This document shows, one piece after another, positions 42,616 to 51,518 of a stretch of 64,000 nucleotides of DNA. Source of the stretch: Larkinella soli (GTDB taxonomy: Bacteria; Bacteroidota; Bacteroidia; Cytophagales; Spirosomataceae). Where the stretch lies: NCBI RefSeq assembly GCF_003703975.1, contig NZ_QTJY01000001.1:496001-560000 (forward strand), in the 5' to 3' direction. The position numbers and the translations under genes are program-made. How positions within the stretch are numbered: the first letter of the stretch is position 1; each line of letters starts with the position of its first letter. The notes below the pieces were generated by a model. The model did not search any database. It was not told the origin of the DNA and saw only the letters and a list, made by a program, of their open reading frames with translations.

Positions 42616-43542
42616 ATGACAATGAAAACCAAAAGTACCTTGCTTGCGCTGTGCCTGGTAGGAACGTGGGGCGCATACGCTCAGACAAGCACTACGTATT
42701 CGTCGGATTCTTCGCGTACCAATACCACGACGACAAACACGAATGCCATCGGCACGGATTCTACGATCCGTTCAAATTCTACAGGTTCTACGGGTTCAAC
42801 GGGTTCGACCACCGGTACCACCGGATCAACCGGTTCGACCACCATGGACAACAACTCTTCGAACACCTCCAGCCCGTCGATGTCCAATTCCTCGACAAAC
42901 AGCTCGATGGGTACGACCGACAACACCTCAACAGGCACCTATCAATCTACGACCTCCTCTTCCGGCAGCAACCGTTCACGGGAAGGGCGTCCGAAGTACG
43001 ACAAGCCTTACAAAGCCTTTACGGGTGGTTTTTATGCCGGTGCCAACACGACCCGCTACCGGGGTGAAGATGTAGACGGCAATAACCTGAACGGTCGGCT
43101 GGGTTACCAGATCGGTGTCTTCGCTCGCGGGGGCGGTCGTCTGTACGGTCAGCTGGGGGTTGAATATTTTGCGACCAGTTCCAATTTCTTCAACCCGGGC
43201 GACGGTCAGACCCTGAACGACATTTCGGGTAAGATCGACACGAAATGGATCCAGGTTCCGGTTCTGGTCGGTGTGAAACTGGCACAGTCCGAGCGTGGTA
43301 TCTCCGCCGTGCGGCTTGCCGTCGGTGCCGAGTATGCTAACCGGCTGAGTTCCAGCAACAACGTAAACATCGACGAGGGTGAAATCCGGAGCGGCACCTT
43401 CCTGGGTCTGGCCAATCTCGGCTTCGACATCGGGCCGCTGCTGATCGACTTTGTTTATCACCACGGATTTTCGGATGCCGTGCGGGGCTTCAACAACTCG
43501 CAGCGCCGGACACTGGGCCTGAACGTAGGCTTTAAGTTTTGA
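42616..43542 (+). CDS. Outer-membrane beta-barrel protein with Ser/Thr/Gly-rich linker
   Basis: A 308-residue exported protein (signal ending TWGAYAQ). A disordered region of about 110 residues, rich in Ser, Thr, Asn and Gly (TGSTGSTGSTTGTTGSTGST), leads to a PorT-like beta-barrel of about 180 residues with alternating strands (GGFYAGANTTRYRGED, QLGVEYFATSSNFF, LGLNVGFKF at the C-terminus). The repeats are imperfect 9-bp units. The barrel probably sits in the outer membrane with the linker facing the periplasm or surface. The ATG at 42616 or the one at 42622 could be used. Confidence 0.82.
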   Translation: MTMKTKSTLLALCLVGTWGAYAQTSTTYSSDSSRTNTTTTNTNAIGTDSTIRSNSTGSTGSTGSTTGTTGSTGSTTMDNNSSNTSSPSMSNSSTNSSMGTTDNTSTGTYQSTTSSSGSNRSREGRPKYDKPYKAFTGGFYAGANTTRYRGEDVDGNNLNGRLGYQIGVFARGGGRLYGQLGVEYFATSSNFFNPGDGQTLNDISGKIDTKWIQVPVLVGVKLAQSERGISAVRLAVGAEYANRLSSSNNVNIDEGEIRSGTFLGLANLGFDIGPLLIDFVYHHGFSDAVRGFNNSQRRTLGLNVGFKF

Positions 43543-43568
43543 TTATACGTCATCAACAAACCGTTTGG

Positions 43569-43597
43569 GCTCTGCCGGTATCGGCAGAGCTTTTTTA
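43569..43597 (+). terminator. Terminator of the barrel gene
   Basis: GCTCTGCCG-N4-CGGCAGAGC followed by six T. The T-run overlaps the stop of the convergent gene. Confidence 0.85.
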
Positions 43598-44398
43598 TTT
43601 TCTACCTGCCGCAGCGAACAGGGATTCCAGCGATTGCCGCCGTTTGCCCTTCTGAAGCATCCGGGCCAGGTTCAGGCCAATACCCCGTTGGAAATCGGTC
43701 CGACGATAGACCCAAACCTCCCCTGCCTTCAGGTCATACACGTTGGAATAGGCCGTCAGTTCCTGCTGGTGGGTTTTCGATAAAATCCGCACCGCATTGG
43801 CTACCGTCGCCGACGAATCCCTTGCCAGTAGGTCCGCAGCGGTTTGAAACCGGCGGCAGACCGGCTCGTTGCCGTAGGAAGGATCGACCAGGTTGAAGTT
43901 GGTCAGAAGCTGAAACGGTTGGCCCTCTCTCCGATGAATGACCGGTTTACCGTCGTATGCGCCGAGAACGGCCGAAGCTCCGGATCGATCGGCCAGCAGG
44001 ATATGCGCCCGTTCGAGGTCGGGCAGACGGTATTGGGTCAGGAAGGTCAGGGCTGCCTCAACGGTCGGGCAGCGTTCCAGCAAGGCCCGCCAGACGGCTC
44101 CTGGAAAAGCCGGTTTGTTTCCGAAGTCCAGCGGTACGAACGGGGTGGCGGTCCCGTCGAAAAACAATCCGGCGGTATTCATGCCGCCCTGAAGCGCATG
44201 GTCCGAGGAAAAGGCAAACCCGATAAAGCCGTATCGGCCGGCTCCGGCCGGTTCAACAATCACTTCGGCATCCCGGGCAGGCCAGTCTTCGTGATTGGCG
44301 ATCAGGACGTTCCGCCCGTCGGTCAGTACCAGAATCAGGCAGGCGGAAACGGGTTGAAGCAGGAGAAGCAGGATCGTGGTCAGGACGGTCCGTCTCAT
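43595..44398 (-). CDS. Secreted Ntn-hydrolase (linear amide C-N hydrolase/C45-like)
   Basis: A 267-residue exported protein with an N-terminal signal that ends exactly before Cys20 (QPVSAC). Cys20 is then the N-terminal nucleophile of the mature protein. CLILVLTDGRNVLIANHEDW is the family start; GFAFSSDHALQGGMNTAGLFFDGTA the second core strand. The group includes choloylglycine and penicillin V acylases and acyl-homoserine-lactone acylases. It overlaps the surface-protein gene by 4 bp. Substrate unknown. Confidence 0.8.
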   Translation of the reverse strand: MRRTVLTTILLLLLQPVSACLILVLTDGRNVLIANHEDWPARDAEVIVEPAGAGRYGFIGFAFSSDHALQGGMNTAGLFFDGTATPFVPLDFGNKPAFPGAVWRALLERCPTVEAALTFLTQYRLPDLERAHILLADRSGASAVLGAYDGKPVIHRREGQPFQLLTNFNLVDPSYGNEPVCRRFQTAADLLARDSSATVANAVRILSKTHQQELTAYSNVYDLKAGEVWVYRRTDFQRGIGLNLARMLQKGKRRQSLESLFAAAGRK

Positions 44399-46221
44399 GG
44401 CGTCAGCAGGGTCCGACTGAATTTCACCTGCAGGTCGGGATACATCTTTGGGCCGTTGCCGGTAAAGTCGGCATAAGCGGCCAGCCCCGCCTGCACCGTC
44501 TCCGGCCAGTTATCCCGACGGATGCTTCGGACCAGCGTCCAGTCGCCAGCGCCTTCTTTCCGGGTCAGAAACCGGAATTCATTGCCCCGTCGTTCGATCC
44601 GGAGCCATTGGTTGTCCGACTCCGTACGGATGGGCTGTACCGCCGACCGCCCCTGTATGGTATTCTGAATCAACAGTTTGAGATTCTGATTTCCCCCCGT
44701 CCCCAACCCGAAGAACAGATGGTCGGGGGCATCATCGTGGTCCGGTACCCGAATCAGCAGACCTCCGGCCTGAAACCCGCGGTCGGGCGCCTGCGTGGTA
44801 TCCCGGGCTTTTCGAACCTGTACCAGGGCCTCCAAACCGAAATCCCCCGTTCGGTTCTGGTACAGCATTCCTCCCGTGCGGTCATCCCTCCAGGCCGATT
44901 TGACCAATGGTCTCAGAACCAGGGTGGACGGCTGTTCCATTACCTGCAGGAAAGGCGCCTGAAGCTTTTTCCAGACCGTATCCTGCCGGAGGCTCGGGCC
45001 GACGACCGCCCCGCCCAGTTCCCGGGCTACCTCCCGAATGGCGGTAGTCGGGCTGATTACCGGCAGGGCGCCCCAGAAGGTTTCGTCATAGTCGGTGGGG
45101 AGATTGATGGCCAGATTTTGCGGGAGCCAGCGGTCCGCGACCACGGGCGGCTCGACCGGCCCGGCGCTTCGGCCGGTGATCACCAGTTCGCTGGTGATCA
45201 CTGCCTGAACGTCAAGGTCTTTTTTAGGCTGTCGATACTGAAAATGAAAGGAAAAGGCGGCATAGGTCATTTCCCAGATGCCTTCCCGAAACCGGTAATC
45301 GGCCCGCACATCGAGTCTTTTCCGGACCAGATCGATCCGGAGCAGACCGGCAATCAACTGGTCCGAACCACTCAGGTGCCGGAGGTAAGGAAGGCCGCGG
45401 GGACTGAATCCGGCTTCATACCGCACCACGGCCGCAGTGGCGGAATCGAGGTACATCACCCCTTTCTGCAACGCTTTCCGGACGCCTTCCCGCTGGTCGA
45501 ACCGGACGACATATACCGGCCGCTCGTCCAGCACCGTCATCGAATCGAGCGTGTAATCGTAACGATCCAGAAATTCATTCTGTAAAAAAGTGGGCGGGTT
45601 CAGCCGAATGTCAAACCCAATGGCCTCCTGCGGCCCCCCACCAGGGTGGAAATCTTCGAACAGCCGGGTGGCTTTCACATTCCGGCCGGACCGTCCCTGC
45701 ACCAGTTTCAGCAACACTTTTTCCTTCTTTCCGGGAAAAGTAAAAACCTCGAAAACGGCTTCGGACAACGCCATATCCGCTTCCTGATCGCGGATGATTT
45801 CCCGGTAAAATGCCTGAGACTTACCAGGTTTTTGTTCGTATCGGATCGGGATGGCTTCAATAGCTTTCCGCACCAGGGCCACGGCTTTCGGAAGGACGAC
45901 GTTTACTTCCGCCAGTTGAATGACGCCCGGTTTCAGAATTACCTCCATCGGCGAGGTCGCCGGCAGTCGAAGCCGCTGAAAACCCAGCAGGGAAAAAGTC
46001 AGGGAATCGCCCGGTCCGGGAAATGAAAGCCGGAAGACTCCCTCTTCATTCGTCACTGTTCCGACCCGGGCATCGGAACCGGTAAAAACATAGACTCCGG
46101 CCAGCGGTTTTCCTTCCGGGTCCGTCACCCGGCCTTTTGCCCAATGGACTTGCCCGATGACCGGTAGGCCAGTAAAAATAAGGAGAGCCGGCAAAAGAAG
46201 CCGAATGCGCGTGAATTTCAT
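44395..46221 (-). CDS. CarboxypepD_reg-like surface protein with C-terminal DUF1349-like domain
   Basis: A 608-residue exported protein (signal ending GLPVIGQ). Residues 25-100 are a CarboxypepD_reg-like domain (GRVTDPEGKPLAGVYVFTGSDARVGTVTNEEGVF). The middle (100-410) is an unassigned, probably beta-rich region of the DUF5686-like type. The last 190 residues (LVKSAWRDDRTGGMLYQN ... LVRSIRRDNWPETVQAGLAAYADF) resemble a DUF1349-like concanavalin fold. A lectin-like binding role is plausible. The start is 9 bp downstream of the AraC gene, and the end overlaps the Ntn-hydrolase by 4 bp, so it is an operon. Confidence 0.78.
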   Translation of the reverse strand: MKFTRIRLLLPALLIFTGLPVIGQVHWAKGRVTDPEGKPLAGVYVFTGSDARVGTVTNEEGVFRLSFPGPGDSLTFSLLGFQRLRLPATSPMEVILKPGVIQLAEVNVVLPKAVALVRKAIEAIPIRYEQKPGKSQAFYREIIRDQEADMALSEAVFEVFTFPGKKEKVLLKLVQGRSGRNVKATRLFEDFHPGGGPQEAIGFDIRLNPPTFLQNEFLDRYDYTLDSMTVLDERPVYVVRFDQREGVRKALQKGVMYLDSATAAVVRYEAGFSPRGLPYLRHLSGSDQLIAGLLRIDLVRKRLDVRADYRFREGIWEMTYAAFSFHFQYRQPKKDLDVQAVITSELVITGRSAGPVEPPVVADRWLPQNLAINLPTDYDETFWGALPVISPTTAIREVARELGGAVVGPSLRQDTVWKKLQAPFLQVMEQPSTLVLRPLVKSAWRDDRTGGMLYQNRTGDFGLEALVQVRKARDTTQAPDRGFQAGGLLIRVPDHDDAPDHLFFGLGTGGNQNLKLLIQNTIQGRSAVQPIRTESDNQWLRIERRGNEFRFLTRKEGAGDWTLVRSIRRDNWPETVQAGLAAYADFTGNGPKMYPDLQVKFSRTLLTP

Positions 46222-46230
46222 GCTTCAAAG

Positions 46231-47331
46231 CTACCTTCCGCCGGCCCCACCGTGTTCCGGTTGTTCAAAGCGAACGTCTTTTCCGGGCAATTTTCGGTAT
46301 TCCGACGGACTCAGGCCGGTTACTTTCTTAAACGTGGTGTTAAAGGCCGTCTTGGAATTGAAACCGGCTTCGAAACCGACTCCGACGATGGAAAAGTGCG
46401 CTTTGGCCGGGTCGGTCAGGAGTTGTTTAGCTACCTCCACCCGGTAGCCGTTGACCAGATCGGTAAAACTTTTTCCGAGCTGTTCATTAATGACTTGAGA
46501 GACATAAAACCGGTTGATTCCCAATTGTTTGGCCAGCCCGTCGAGTGTCAGGTCCGGTTCAAGATAGGCTTTCTTCTGTTCCAGATAATTCAGGATTTGC
46601 CGGAGATATTGCTCCTTGTCAGGGGCGGTGAGGGCCGAGTTCTGATACCGGGCCTGCTCCCGGGCGGCTTCCTGCCGGGGTTTGACCAGATCCGGCTGAA
46701 CCAGCGCCCAGTAGGACATCACATACACCACGCCCACACACCCCACCTGAACTACCGGCAGCAATCCGGCCGCAAACGGCATTCCGAAAGCCAGCAGGTA
46801 CGTCGTGATAAAGGCCAGCGCATACACGCCCAGTAAAAGGAGCAGCAGGCCGTTCATCCAGGCCAATACCGCCCGGTCCGCGCTTCCGGCCTGCCGGGCC
46901 CGTCGTACCCTTCTCAGCGATGCCAGCGTATACCCGATCAGCTGAAGAAAGAAGAAGTTGGCCATCCCGAATTCCACCAGGTCGTTCCCTTCGTTTCCGA
47001 TCAGGCTCCAGAGAAGCAGCAGCGCCCAGTAGATTGGGGTCGTCGATGTATGGCGGAGGATGATCCTGAACCCGACCGGATCGCCCAGAAAAGACCGGAC
47101 ATAAAAATAAAGGAGCGGACCATACAGAAAAACCAGCCCACCCAGGGCCGCATTGGCCCAGAACGGCAGGATGGATTGGTAAAAAGGTTCGGTCAGGCCG
47201 AGGGCGAACAGGGCCACAAACAGCGCCCAGAACCGGTTGGCGGCCCGGTTGTTCTTCCGGAAAACCAGCAACAGGGCCAGCAATCCTCCCTGGACAACCC
47301 CCAAAATGGATATGATTTCAAACCACTGCAT
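46231..47331 (-). CDS. Membrane-bound AraC-family regulator
   Basis: A 366-residue protein. The first 220 residues have about seven hydrophobic segments, and the last 100 residues are an AraC-type HTH: DLTLDGLAKQLGINRFYVSQVINEQLGKSFTDLVNGYRVEVAKQLL and FNSKTAFNTTFKKVTGLSPSEYRK. The membrane part probably senses an envelope signal directly. It begins the operon with the surface protein and Ntn-hydrolase genes, 9 bp apart, so it is likely their regulator. Confidence 0.88.
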   Translation of the reverse strand: MQWFEIISILGVVQGGLLALLLVFRKNNRAANRFWALFVALFALGLTEPFYQSILPFWANAALGGLVFLYGPLLYFYVRSFLGDPVGFRIILRHTSTTPIYWALLLLWSLIGNEGNDLVEFGMANFFFLQLIGYTLASLRRVRRARQAGSADRAVLAWMNGLLLLLLGVYALAFITTYLLAFGMPFAAGLLPVVQVGCVGVVYVMSYWALVQPDLVKPRQEAAREQARYQNSALTAPDKEQYLRQILNYLEQKKAYLEPDLTLDGLAKQLGINRFYVSQVINEQLGKSFTDLVNGYRVEVAKQLLTDPAKAHFSIVGVGFEAGFNSKTAFNTTFKKVTGLSPSEYRKLPGKDVRFEQPEHGGAGGR

Positions 47332-47411
47332 CCTCCGGCGCGTTGATTCCGCCTTAAAGATGCAATTTTATCCCGATTGGCTGCTCCCCCAATCTGTGTG
47401 GGGGTTTCGGC

Positions 47412-48410
47412 TCAGAAGAGACTCAGCGCCCGTTCCAGCAGGGTGTCGCGGCCCCGCAGCCGGTCCTCCTCGGTCTGATCGACCCGAAGGTCGGGTTCGA
47501 CGCCGTTTTCGATGATGAAACCGTCCGGCAGATAGGTAATCGAGGAGGAAAAATTGAAGGACCAGCCGTTGGGCAGTTCCCAGCCGACGGGGGAGCCTCC
47601 GCCCCCGCCGGTGCGGTCGCCGACGACGGTCACGCCCGGAAAGGCTTTCATCATGGCCGTGAAGAAATTGGCCGCGCTGTAAACCGTCCGGTTCGTCAGG
47701 ATTACGACCTTTTTCGGAAGCGGCTTGCCCGAGGGTTCCAGATAAGCCTCGTCCGGGGCCGTGAAGTCGTTGGGGCCGGGGCCGTTCTTGTAGAGGGTAG
47801 TATAGACGTGCCGTCGCTGATCGGCCAGCCGCCGTCCGAGCCGGAAACCGTTGATCGGGTTGCCGCCCTCGTTATTCCGGATATCGATGATGACGCCCTG
47901 CGCCCCGGCAAATTTGTCGGCCAGGTAATCCAGTTGGGCGTCGGTGATCGGCTGGATAAAGCTCCCGTAATAAATGTACCCGACCGTCCCGTTTTTCAGC
48001 AACGTATTGACCATCCGCCCCGTCCGTTCAGTGTCTCTCCAATAGGATTTGTCCAGCAGATGCCGGTCGAAATTGGCCGGCGCGTCGATATACCAGTTGT
48101 AGTAATACAAATCGAACTCCGATCGCAGGTTCACATGGCCGTCGCGCAGCACATCCAGCATATCCGACATGAGGTTCCACAATTCCCGTTCGGTGGTCTG
48201 GGGCGTAACCCGGGGGCGGTAAACGGCATACACCGAATCCCAGTCGATGTGTTTGTAGGCAAAAAAGGAATAACGCTCCTTCAGCGTCGTCCAGAGGACG
48301 TCGAAATTTTTCTCGGGCGTATTGGGCGGGTCCTTCTCGATAAAGACCTGCTCGCAGCCTGTCAGAAAACCAAACACCAGCAGGAACAGACTCAGTTTCA
48401 ATGCTTTCAT
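47412..48410 (-). CDS. S41-family peptidase lipoprotein
   Basis: A 332-residue lipoprotein (lipobox LTGCEQ) with an S41 peptidase domain. The catalytic Ser is in NRTVYSAANFFTAMM, and the preceding GVIIDIRNNEGG is the substrate strand. The N-terminal domain is helical (ERYSFFAYKHIDWDSVYAVYRPRV) and typical of Bacteroidota S41 enzymes; a PDZ domain is not evident. It follows the 262-residue exported protein gene by 35 bp. Confidence 0.9.
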   Translation of the reverse strand: MKALKLSLFLLVFGFLTGCEQVFIEKDPPNTPEKNFDVLWTTLKERYSFFAYKHIDWDSVYAVYRPRVTPQTTERELWNLMSDMLDVLRDGHVNLRSEFDLYYYNWYIDAPANFDRHLLDKSYWRDTERTGRMVNTLLKNGTVGYIYYGSFIQPITDAQLDYLADKFAGAQGVIIDIRNNEGGNPINGFRLGRRLADQRRHVYTTLYKNGPGPNDFTAPDEAYLEPSGKPLPKKVVILTNRTVYSAANFFTAMMKAFPGVTVVGDRTGGGGGSPVGWELPNGWSFNFSSSITYLPDGFIIENGVEPDLRVDQTEEDRLRGRDTLLERALSLF

Positions 48411-48445
48411 AAACTGATCATTTCAGGTTGTGTGGGATGCGCGGC

Positions 48446-49234
48446 TCAAAGCCGGATCAGAAGTTGAACGGATAGGGAATGCCGGCCGATGGTGGCCGGA
48501 AAAGGCCGGTCGTACTGATAGAAACTCCACTCGTAGGTCAGCCGTAGCTGATTTTCACCGGCAATCGGGTAGGTCAGCCGGGTGGTGGAGAGCAAAGCCG
48601 GAAACCGGTTCAGGGTGACGATCCGGGCGTCCTTCAGCCTCTCCCCAAGAAAGTCGTTCTGCGGGTCGATGTAGTTGTAAAGATTGAGGTAACTGGGCCG
48701 GATAACGTGACTCAGAAGCGGCAGTTCTCCCATCCAGGATAGCCGGGCGGATTTCCGGCCCAGCCGCACGGTTCGTTCGACGCCCCCGGTGGCTTCGAGG
48801 GAGTTGGCAATCAGAAAGGAGATCATGCCGGTGTCGTTCTGCTCGGTGACCCGGATGGAATTGTGCCAGCGCCAGGCCCCTCCCAGAAACCACCGCCAGC
48901 GGTCGGATTCGTCGGAAAGCCAGCGGTTGTGGTTGTAAAAAAGGTCGGCCCGGTAAACCGTGCTTTGCATCGGCCGCAGGGCCGTCGCGTTTTTGGAGTG
49001 AAGCTTTCCGAGGTCGCCGGTCAGGCTCCAGCCGGAAAAGGACCGGGATTTCCGTTTCTCGTAACTCAGGCCGATCAGAACGGGGTTGCCCCGGTAGGTC
49101 AGGGGCGATACGGTCGGGTCCCGGAGGGTATAGAACGAGGACCCGACCGCGAGGCCGCCGTATCGTTCTTTCGGGGTCTGGCCGAAAGCGGCCTGAAGCC
49201 CTGACACAGCAATGAAAAAAAGGAATCGAACCAT
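48446..49234 (-). CDS. Exported beta-rich protein, unknown
   Basis: A 262-residue protein with signal peptide MVRFLFFIAVSGLQAAFGQ. The mature part has many alternating aromatic strands (WFLGGAWRWHNSIRVTEQ, LRLTYEWSFYQYDRPF), and ends SLSVQLLIRL, suggesting an outer-membrane beta-barrel. No family is recognised. It is cotranscribed with the S41 peptidase gene, which starts 35 bp downstream. The ATG at 49234 is chosen for the signal peptide. Confidence 0.7.
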   Translation of the reverse strand: MVRFLFFIAVSGLQAAFGQTPKERYGGLAVGSSFYTLRDPTVSPLTYRGNPVLIGLSYEKRKSRSFSGWSLTGDLGKLHSKNATALRPMQSTVYRADLFYNHNRWLSDESDRWRWFLGGAWRWHNSIRVTEQNDTGMISFLIANSLEATGGVERTVRLGRKSARLSWMGELPLLSHVIRPSYLNLYNYIDPQNDFLGERLKDARIVTLNRFPALLSTTRLTYPIAGENQLRLTYEWSFYQYDRPFPATIGRHSLSVQLLIRL

Positions 49235-49321
49235 GTGGACTGGCGGTATTTTCGGGTAAACATCCGCAGTCGGTTCGGCTTCCCTGTTCCGATTGATATG
49301 ATCGAACGTCAAATAATTAAT

Positions 49322-50695
49322 TTAGTCGGCTACGGCCGTCACTTTTCGGAGGATTTCTTCGGCGCTCAGTTTTTCCTGCGTTCCGCTGACCATGTTTTTT
49401 AGCGTCAGAAGGCCGGTTTCCAGTTCCTCCGACCCGATCAGCACCACGAACGGAATACGTTTGGCGTTGGCGTAGTCCAGTTGTTTCTTCACCTTGGCGG
49501 TATCGGGGTAAGCCTCGGCCGGGATGTTGTTCTCCCGAAGACGGGTCAGCAGGGGCAGCCCCGCCTTCCGGGCGGCTTCCTCCAGATGCACCACCAGTAC
49601 GCGGGTCGATTGCAGGCCGGTTTCGGGAAAGAGGCCCAGTTCCTCCATTACATCGTAAATCCGGTCGACGCCGAGCGAAATCCCCACCCCTGAAAGGCCC
49701 GGCATCCCGAAGGCGCCGGTCAGGTTGTCGTAGCGGCCCCCGCCACTGATACTGCCGATCTGCACCCCGTTGGCCTTCACCTCGAAAATGGCTCCGGTAT
49801 AATACGAGAGGCCCCGGGCCAGGGTCACGTCGAGCTGCATCCGGGCGTCCGTCAGACCGTACTGTTCTACCAGTTGCCAGACCTCCGCCAGTTCGGCCAC
49901 CCCTTTCAGACCGGTTTCAGAAGTCGCCAGCCAGGACCGCAGTTGCTGAAAAGCCGCCGGCGTGTCCTCGGGGAACCGGAACATGGGTTCCAGCCGGTCG
50001 ATGGAGCCCTCGGAAAATCCCCGCTGGCGGAGTTCTTCGATCACTTTCTCCCTGCCGATTTTGTCGAGTTTGTCGATGGCGACGGCCAGGGGCCCCTCCT
50101 GCCCTTCGGCCCCGACCACTTCCGCAATACCGGTCAGAATTTTGCGGTTGTTGATTTTGACGGTAAAATCCTGAATGCCGAGGTGGCGGAGACTTTCATG
50201 GAGCATCAGGACGATTTCGGCCTCACAAAGCAGGGAATCGGTGCCGACGACGTCGGCATCGCACTGCATGAATTCCCGGTAGCGGCCTTTCTGAGGGCGG
50301 TCGGCCCGCCAGACCGGCTGAATCTGATACCGCTTAAAGGGCATCGTCAGGGCATGGCGGTTCATGACCACAAACCGGGCGAAGGGCACCGTCAGGTCGT
50401 AACGCAGCCCTTTTTCAGAAATTTTCAGGGTGAGTTTCCGGGGACCGGCCTGCCAGTCGGCTTCGTTCAGACCGTTGGTATATTCGCCCGAATTCAAAAT
50501 TTTAAATAACAGCTGGTCCCCTTCCTCCCCGTATTTGCCCATCAGGACGGACAGATTCTCCAGGGCGGGCGTTTCAAGCGGCTGAAATCCAAAGCGCCGG
50601 AACGTTTGCCGGATGGTTTCCAGCAGAAAGAGTCGCCTGCTCATCTGTTCCGGACCGAAATCGCGGGTGCCGCGGGGTAAACTCGGTTTTTGCAT
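49322..50695 (-). CDS. hisS: Histidyl-tRNA synthetase
   Basis: A 457-residue class II aminoacyl-tRNA synthetase. Motif 1 begins near LPRGTRDFGPEQM; motif 2 is RRPQKGRYREFMQCDADVVG-like (WRADRPQKGRYREFMQ); the histidine-specific ARGLSYYTGAIFEV and motif 3 GGGRYDNL are visible. The C-terminal anticodon domain (VLVVHLEEAARKAGLP ... PFVVLIGSEELETG) is complete. It is divergent from the small 52-residue gene. Confidence 0.97.
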   Translation of the reverse strand: MQKPSLPRGTRDFGPEQMSRRLFLLETIRQTFRRFGFQPLETPALENLSVLMGKYGEEGDQLLFKILNSGEYTNGLNEADWQAGPRKLTLKISEKGLRYDLTVPFARFVVMNRHALTMPFKRYQIQPVWRADRPQKGRYREFMQCDADVVGTDSLLCEAEIVLMLHESLRHLGIQDFTVKINNRKILTGIAEVVGAEGQEGPLAVAIDKLDKIGREKVIEELRQRGFSEGSIDRLEPMFRFPEDTPAAFQQLRSWLATSETGLKGVAELAEVWQLVEQYGLTDARMQLDVTLARGLSYYTGAIFEVKANGVQIGSISGGGRYDNLTGAFGMPGLSGVGISLGVDRIYDVMEELGLFPETGLQSTRVLVVHLEEAARKAGLPLLTRLRENNIPAEAYPDTAKVKKQLDYANAKRIPFVVLIGSEELETGLLTLKNMVSGTQEKLSAEEILRKVTAVAD

Positions 50696-50717
50696 GCCGC
50701 AAAAATAGTAGCTGGGA

Positions 50718-50748
50718 TTGGTTTATTCCCCTGTTTCCCTTAATTTTG
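50718..50748 (+). promoter_or_regulatory. Promoter of the 52-residue gene
   Basis: TTG, then 20 bp, then TAATTTTG, a perfect -7 box, 39 bp before the ATG at 50787. Confidence 0.6.
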
Positions 50749-50786
50749 CGGACTATTTGGTAACAGATTAATCAAACCATACGATC

Positions 50787-50945
50787 ATGGGTGTATCAGA
50801 ACTGAAACGGAAAGACCGGAAAAATAAAGCGCGTGCCAACAACAAAGTGGCCAAAATCAAACAATTGCTACGTCGGCCGGACATCAAGAATGTGGACGTA
50901 GAAGCCATCAAAGCTTCCTTTGCCGAGAAGAAAGGCCAGGCGTAA
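50787..50945 (+). CDS. Small basic protein (52 aa), conserved-looking
   Basis: A short ORF, MGVSELKRKDRKNKARANN then KVAKIKQLLRRPDIKNVDVEAIKASFAEKKGQA. It is strongly basic in its first half and helical throughout. A perfect promoter and ATG support expression. It resembles small uncharacterised Bacteroidota proteins with an RKDRKNKARANNK core. It may bind RNA or ribosomes because of its charge, but that is speculation. Confidence 0.75.
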   Translation: MGVSELKRKDRKNKARANNKVAKIKQLLRRPDIKNVDVEAIKASFAEKKGQA

Positions 50946-51033
50946 CCGGGAAACGGCCGGTTGCGAAAAGGCGTCCTGCCGTTCGGTTGCCGTCGACTGT
51001 TCAGCAGCATTGAACTGAAATTTCAATACCTCG

Positions 51034-51369
51034 TTACGGTCGCCGGACGGGGTTTTGTTTTTTCTGGCGCTCCCGAACCTCTTTTCTGAGCTGCCGGCGG
51101 ATGGTGCGCCGGACGTCGGTGCGAACCCGGAAAATGATGGCTTGCCCGAACAGCGACAATCCGGTGTTGATCACCACCAGGCTATATGTTCCGAGCAGGA
51201 ACCAGCGGTTGAAGGGTTCTCCCGTATGCTTCAGATTTGCCGCTTCGCTGAAAACGCATAGGCCATACCCGATCAGAATTAGACTGAACGGTGCCAGCAG
51301 AAGCCATTTGGTGCGCGTACTCATGCGCTTGATCAAACGGCGGCCGGGGGGTTTGGCGGATGTGGGCAT
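51034..51369 (-). CDS. Small two-helix membrane protein, unknown
   Basis: A 111-residue protein with two transmembrane segments (WLLLAPFSLILIGYGLCVF and WFLLGTYSLVVINTGLSLFGQAIIF) and positively charged ends (RRTIRRQLRKEVRERQKK). The ATG at 51369 is used instead of a GTG just upstream. No family is recognised. Confidence 0.7.
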   Translation of the reverse strand: MPTSAKPPGRRLIKRMSTRTKWLLLAPFSLILIGYGLCVFSEAANLKHTGEPFNRWFLLGTYSLVVINTGLSLFGQAIIFRVRTDVRRTIRRQLRKEVRERQKKQNPVRRP

Positions 51370-51518
51370 TGGATTCACGGTTCAAATGAATGAAACCTTA
51401 TTAACCGGGAAAAACACCTGAATAGTGCCCCTGGGGTTAATAATAGCTTAACATAACAATTTGTTAACGAATAACCATCGTTAATTAGCAAACGCGAACG
51501 CATGGCGACCATTTTTTC

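Noticed and set aside
42730-42990. CRISPR-like or tandem-repeat array
   Set aside because: The repeats are within the reading frame, imperfect and encode TGSTG-type peptide; there are no spacers or cas genes.
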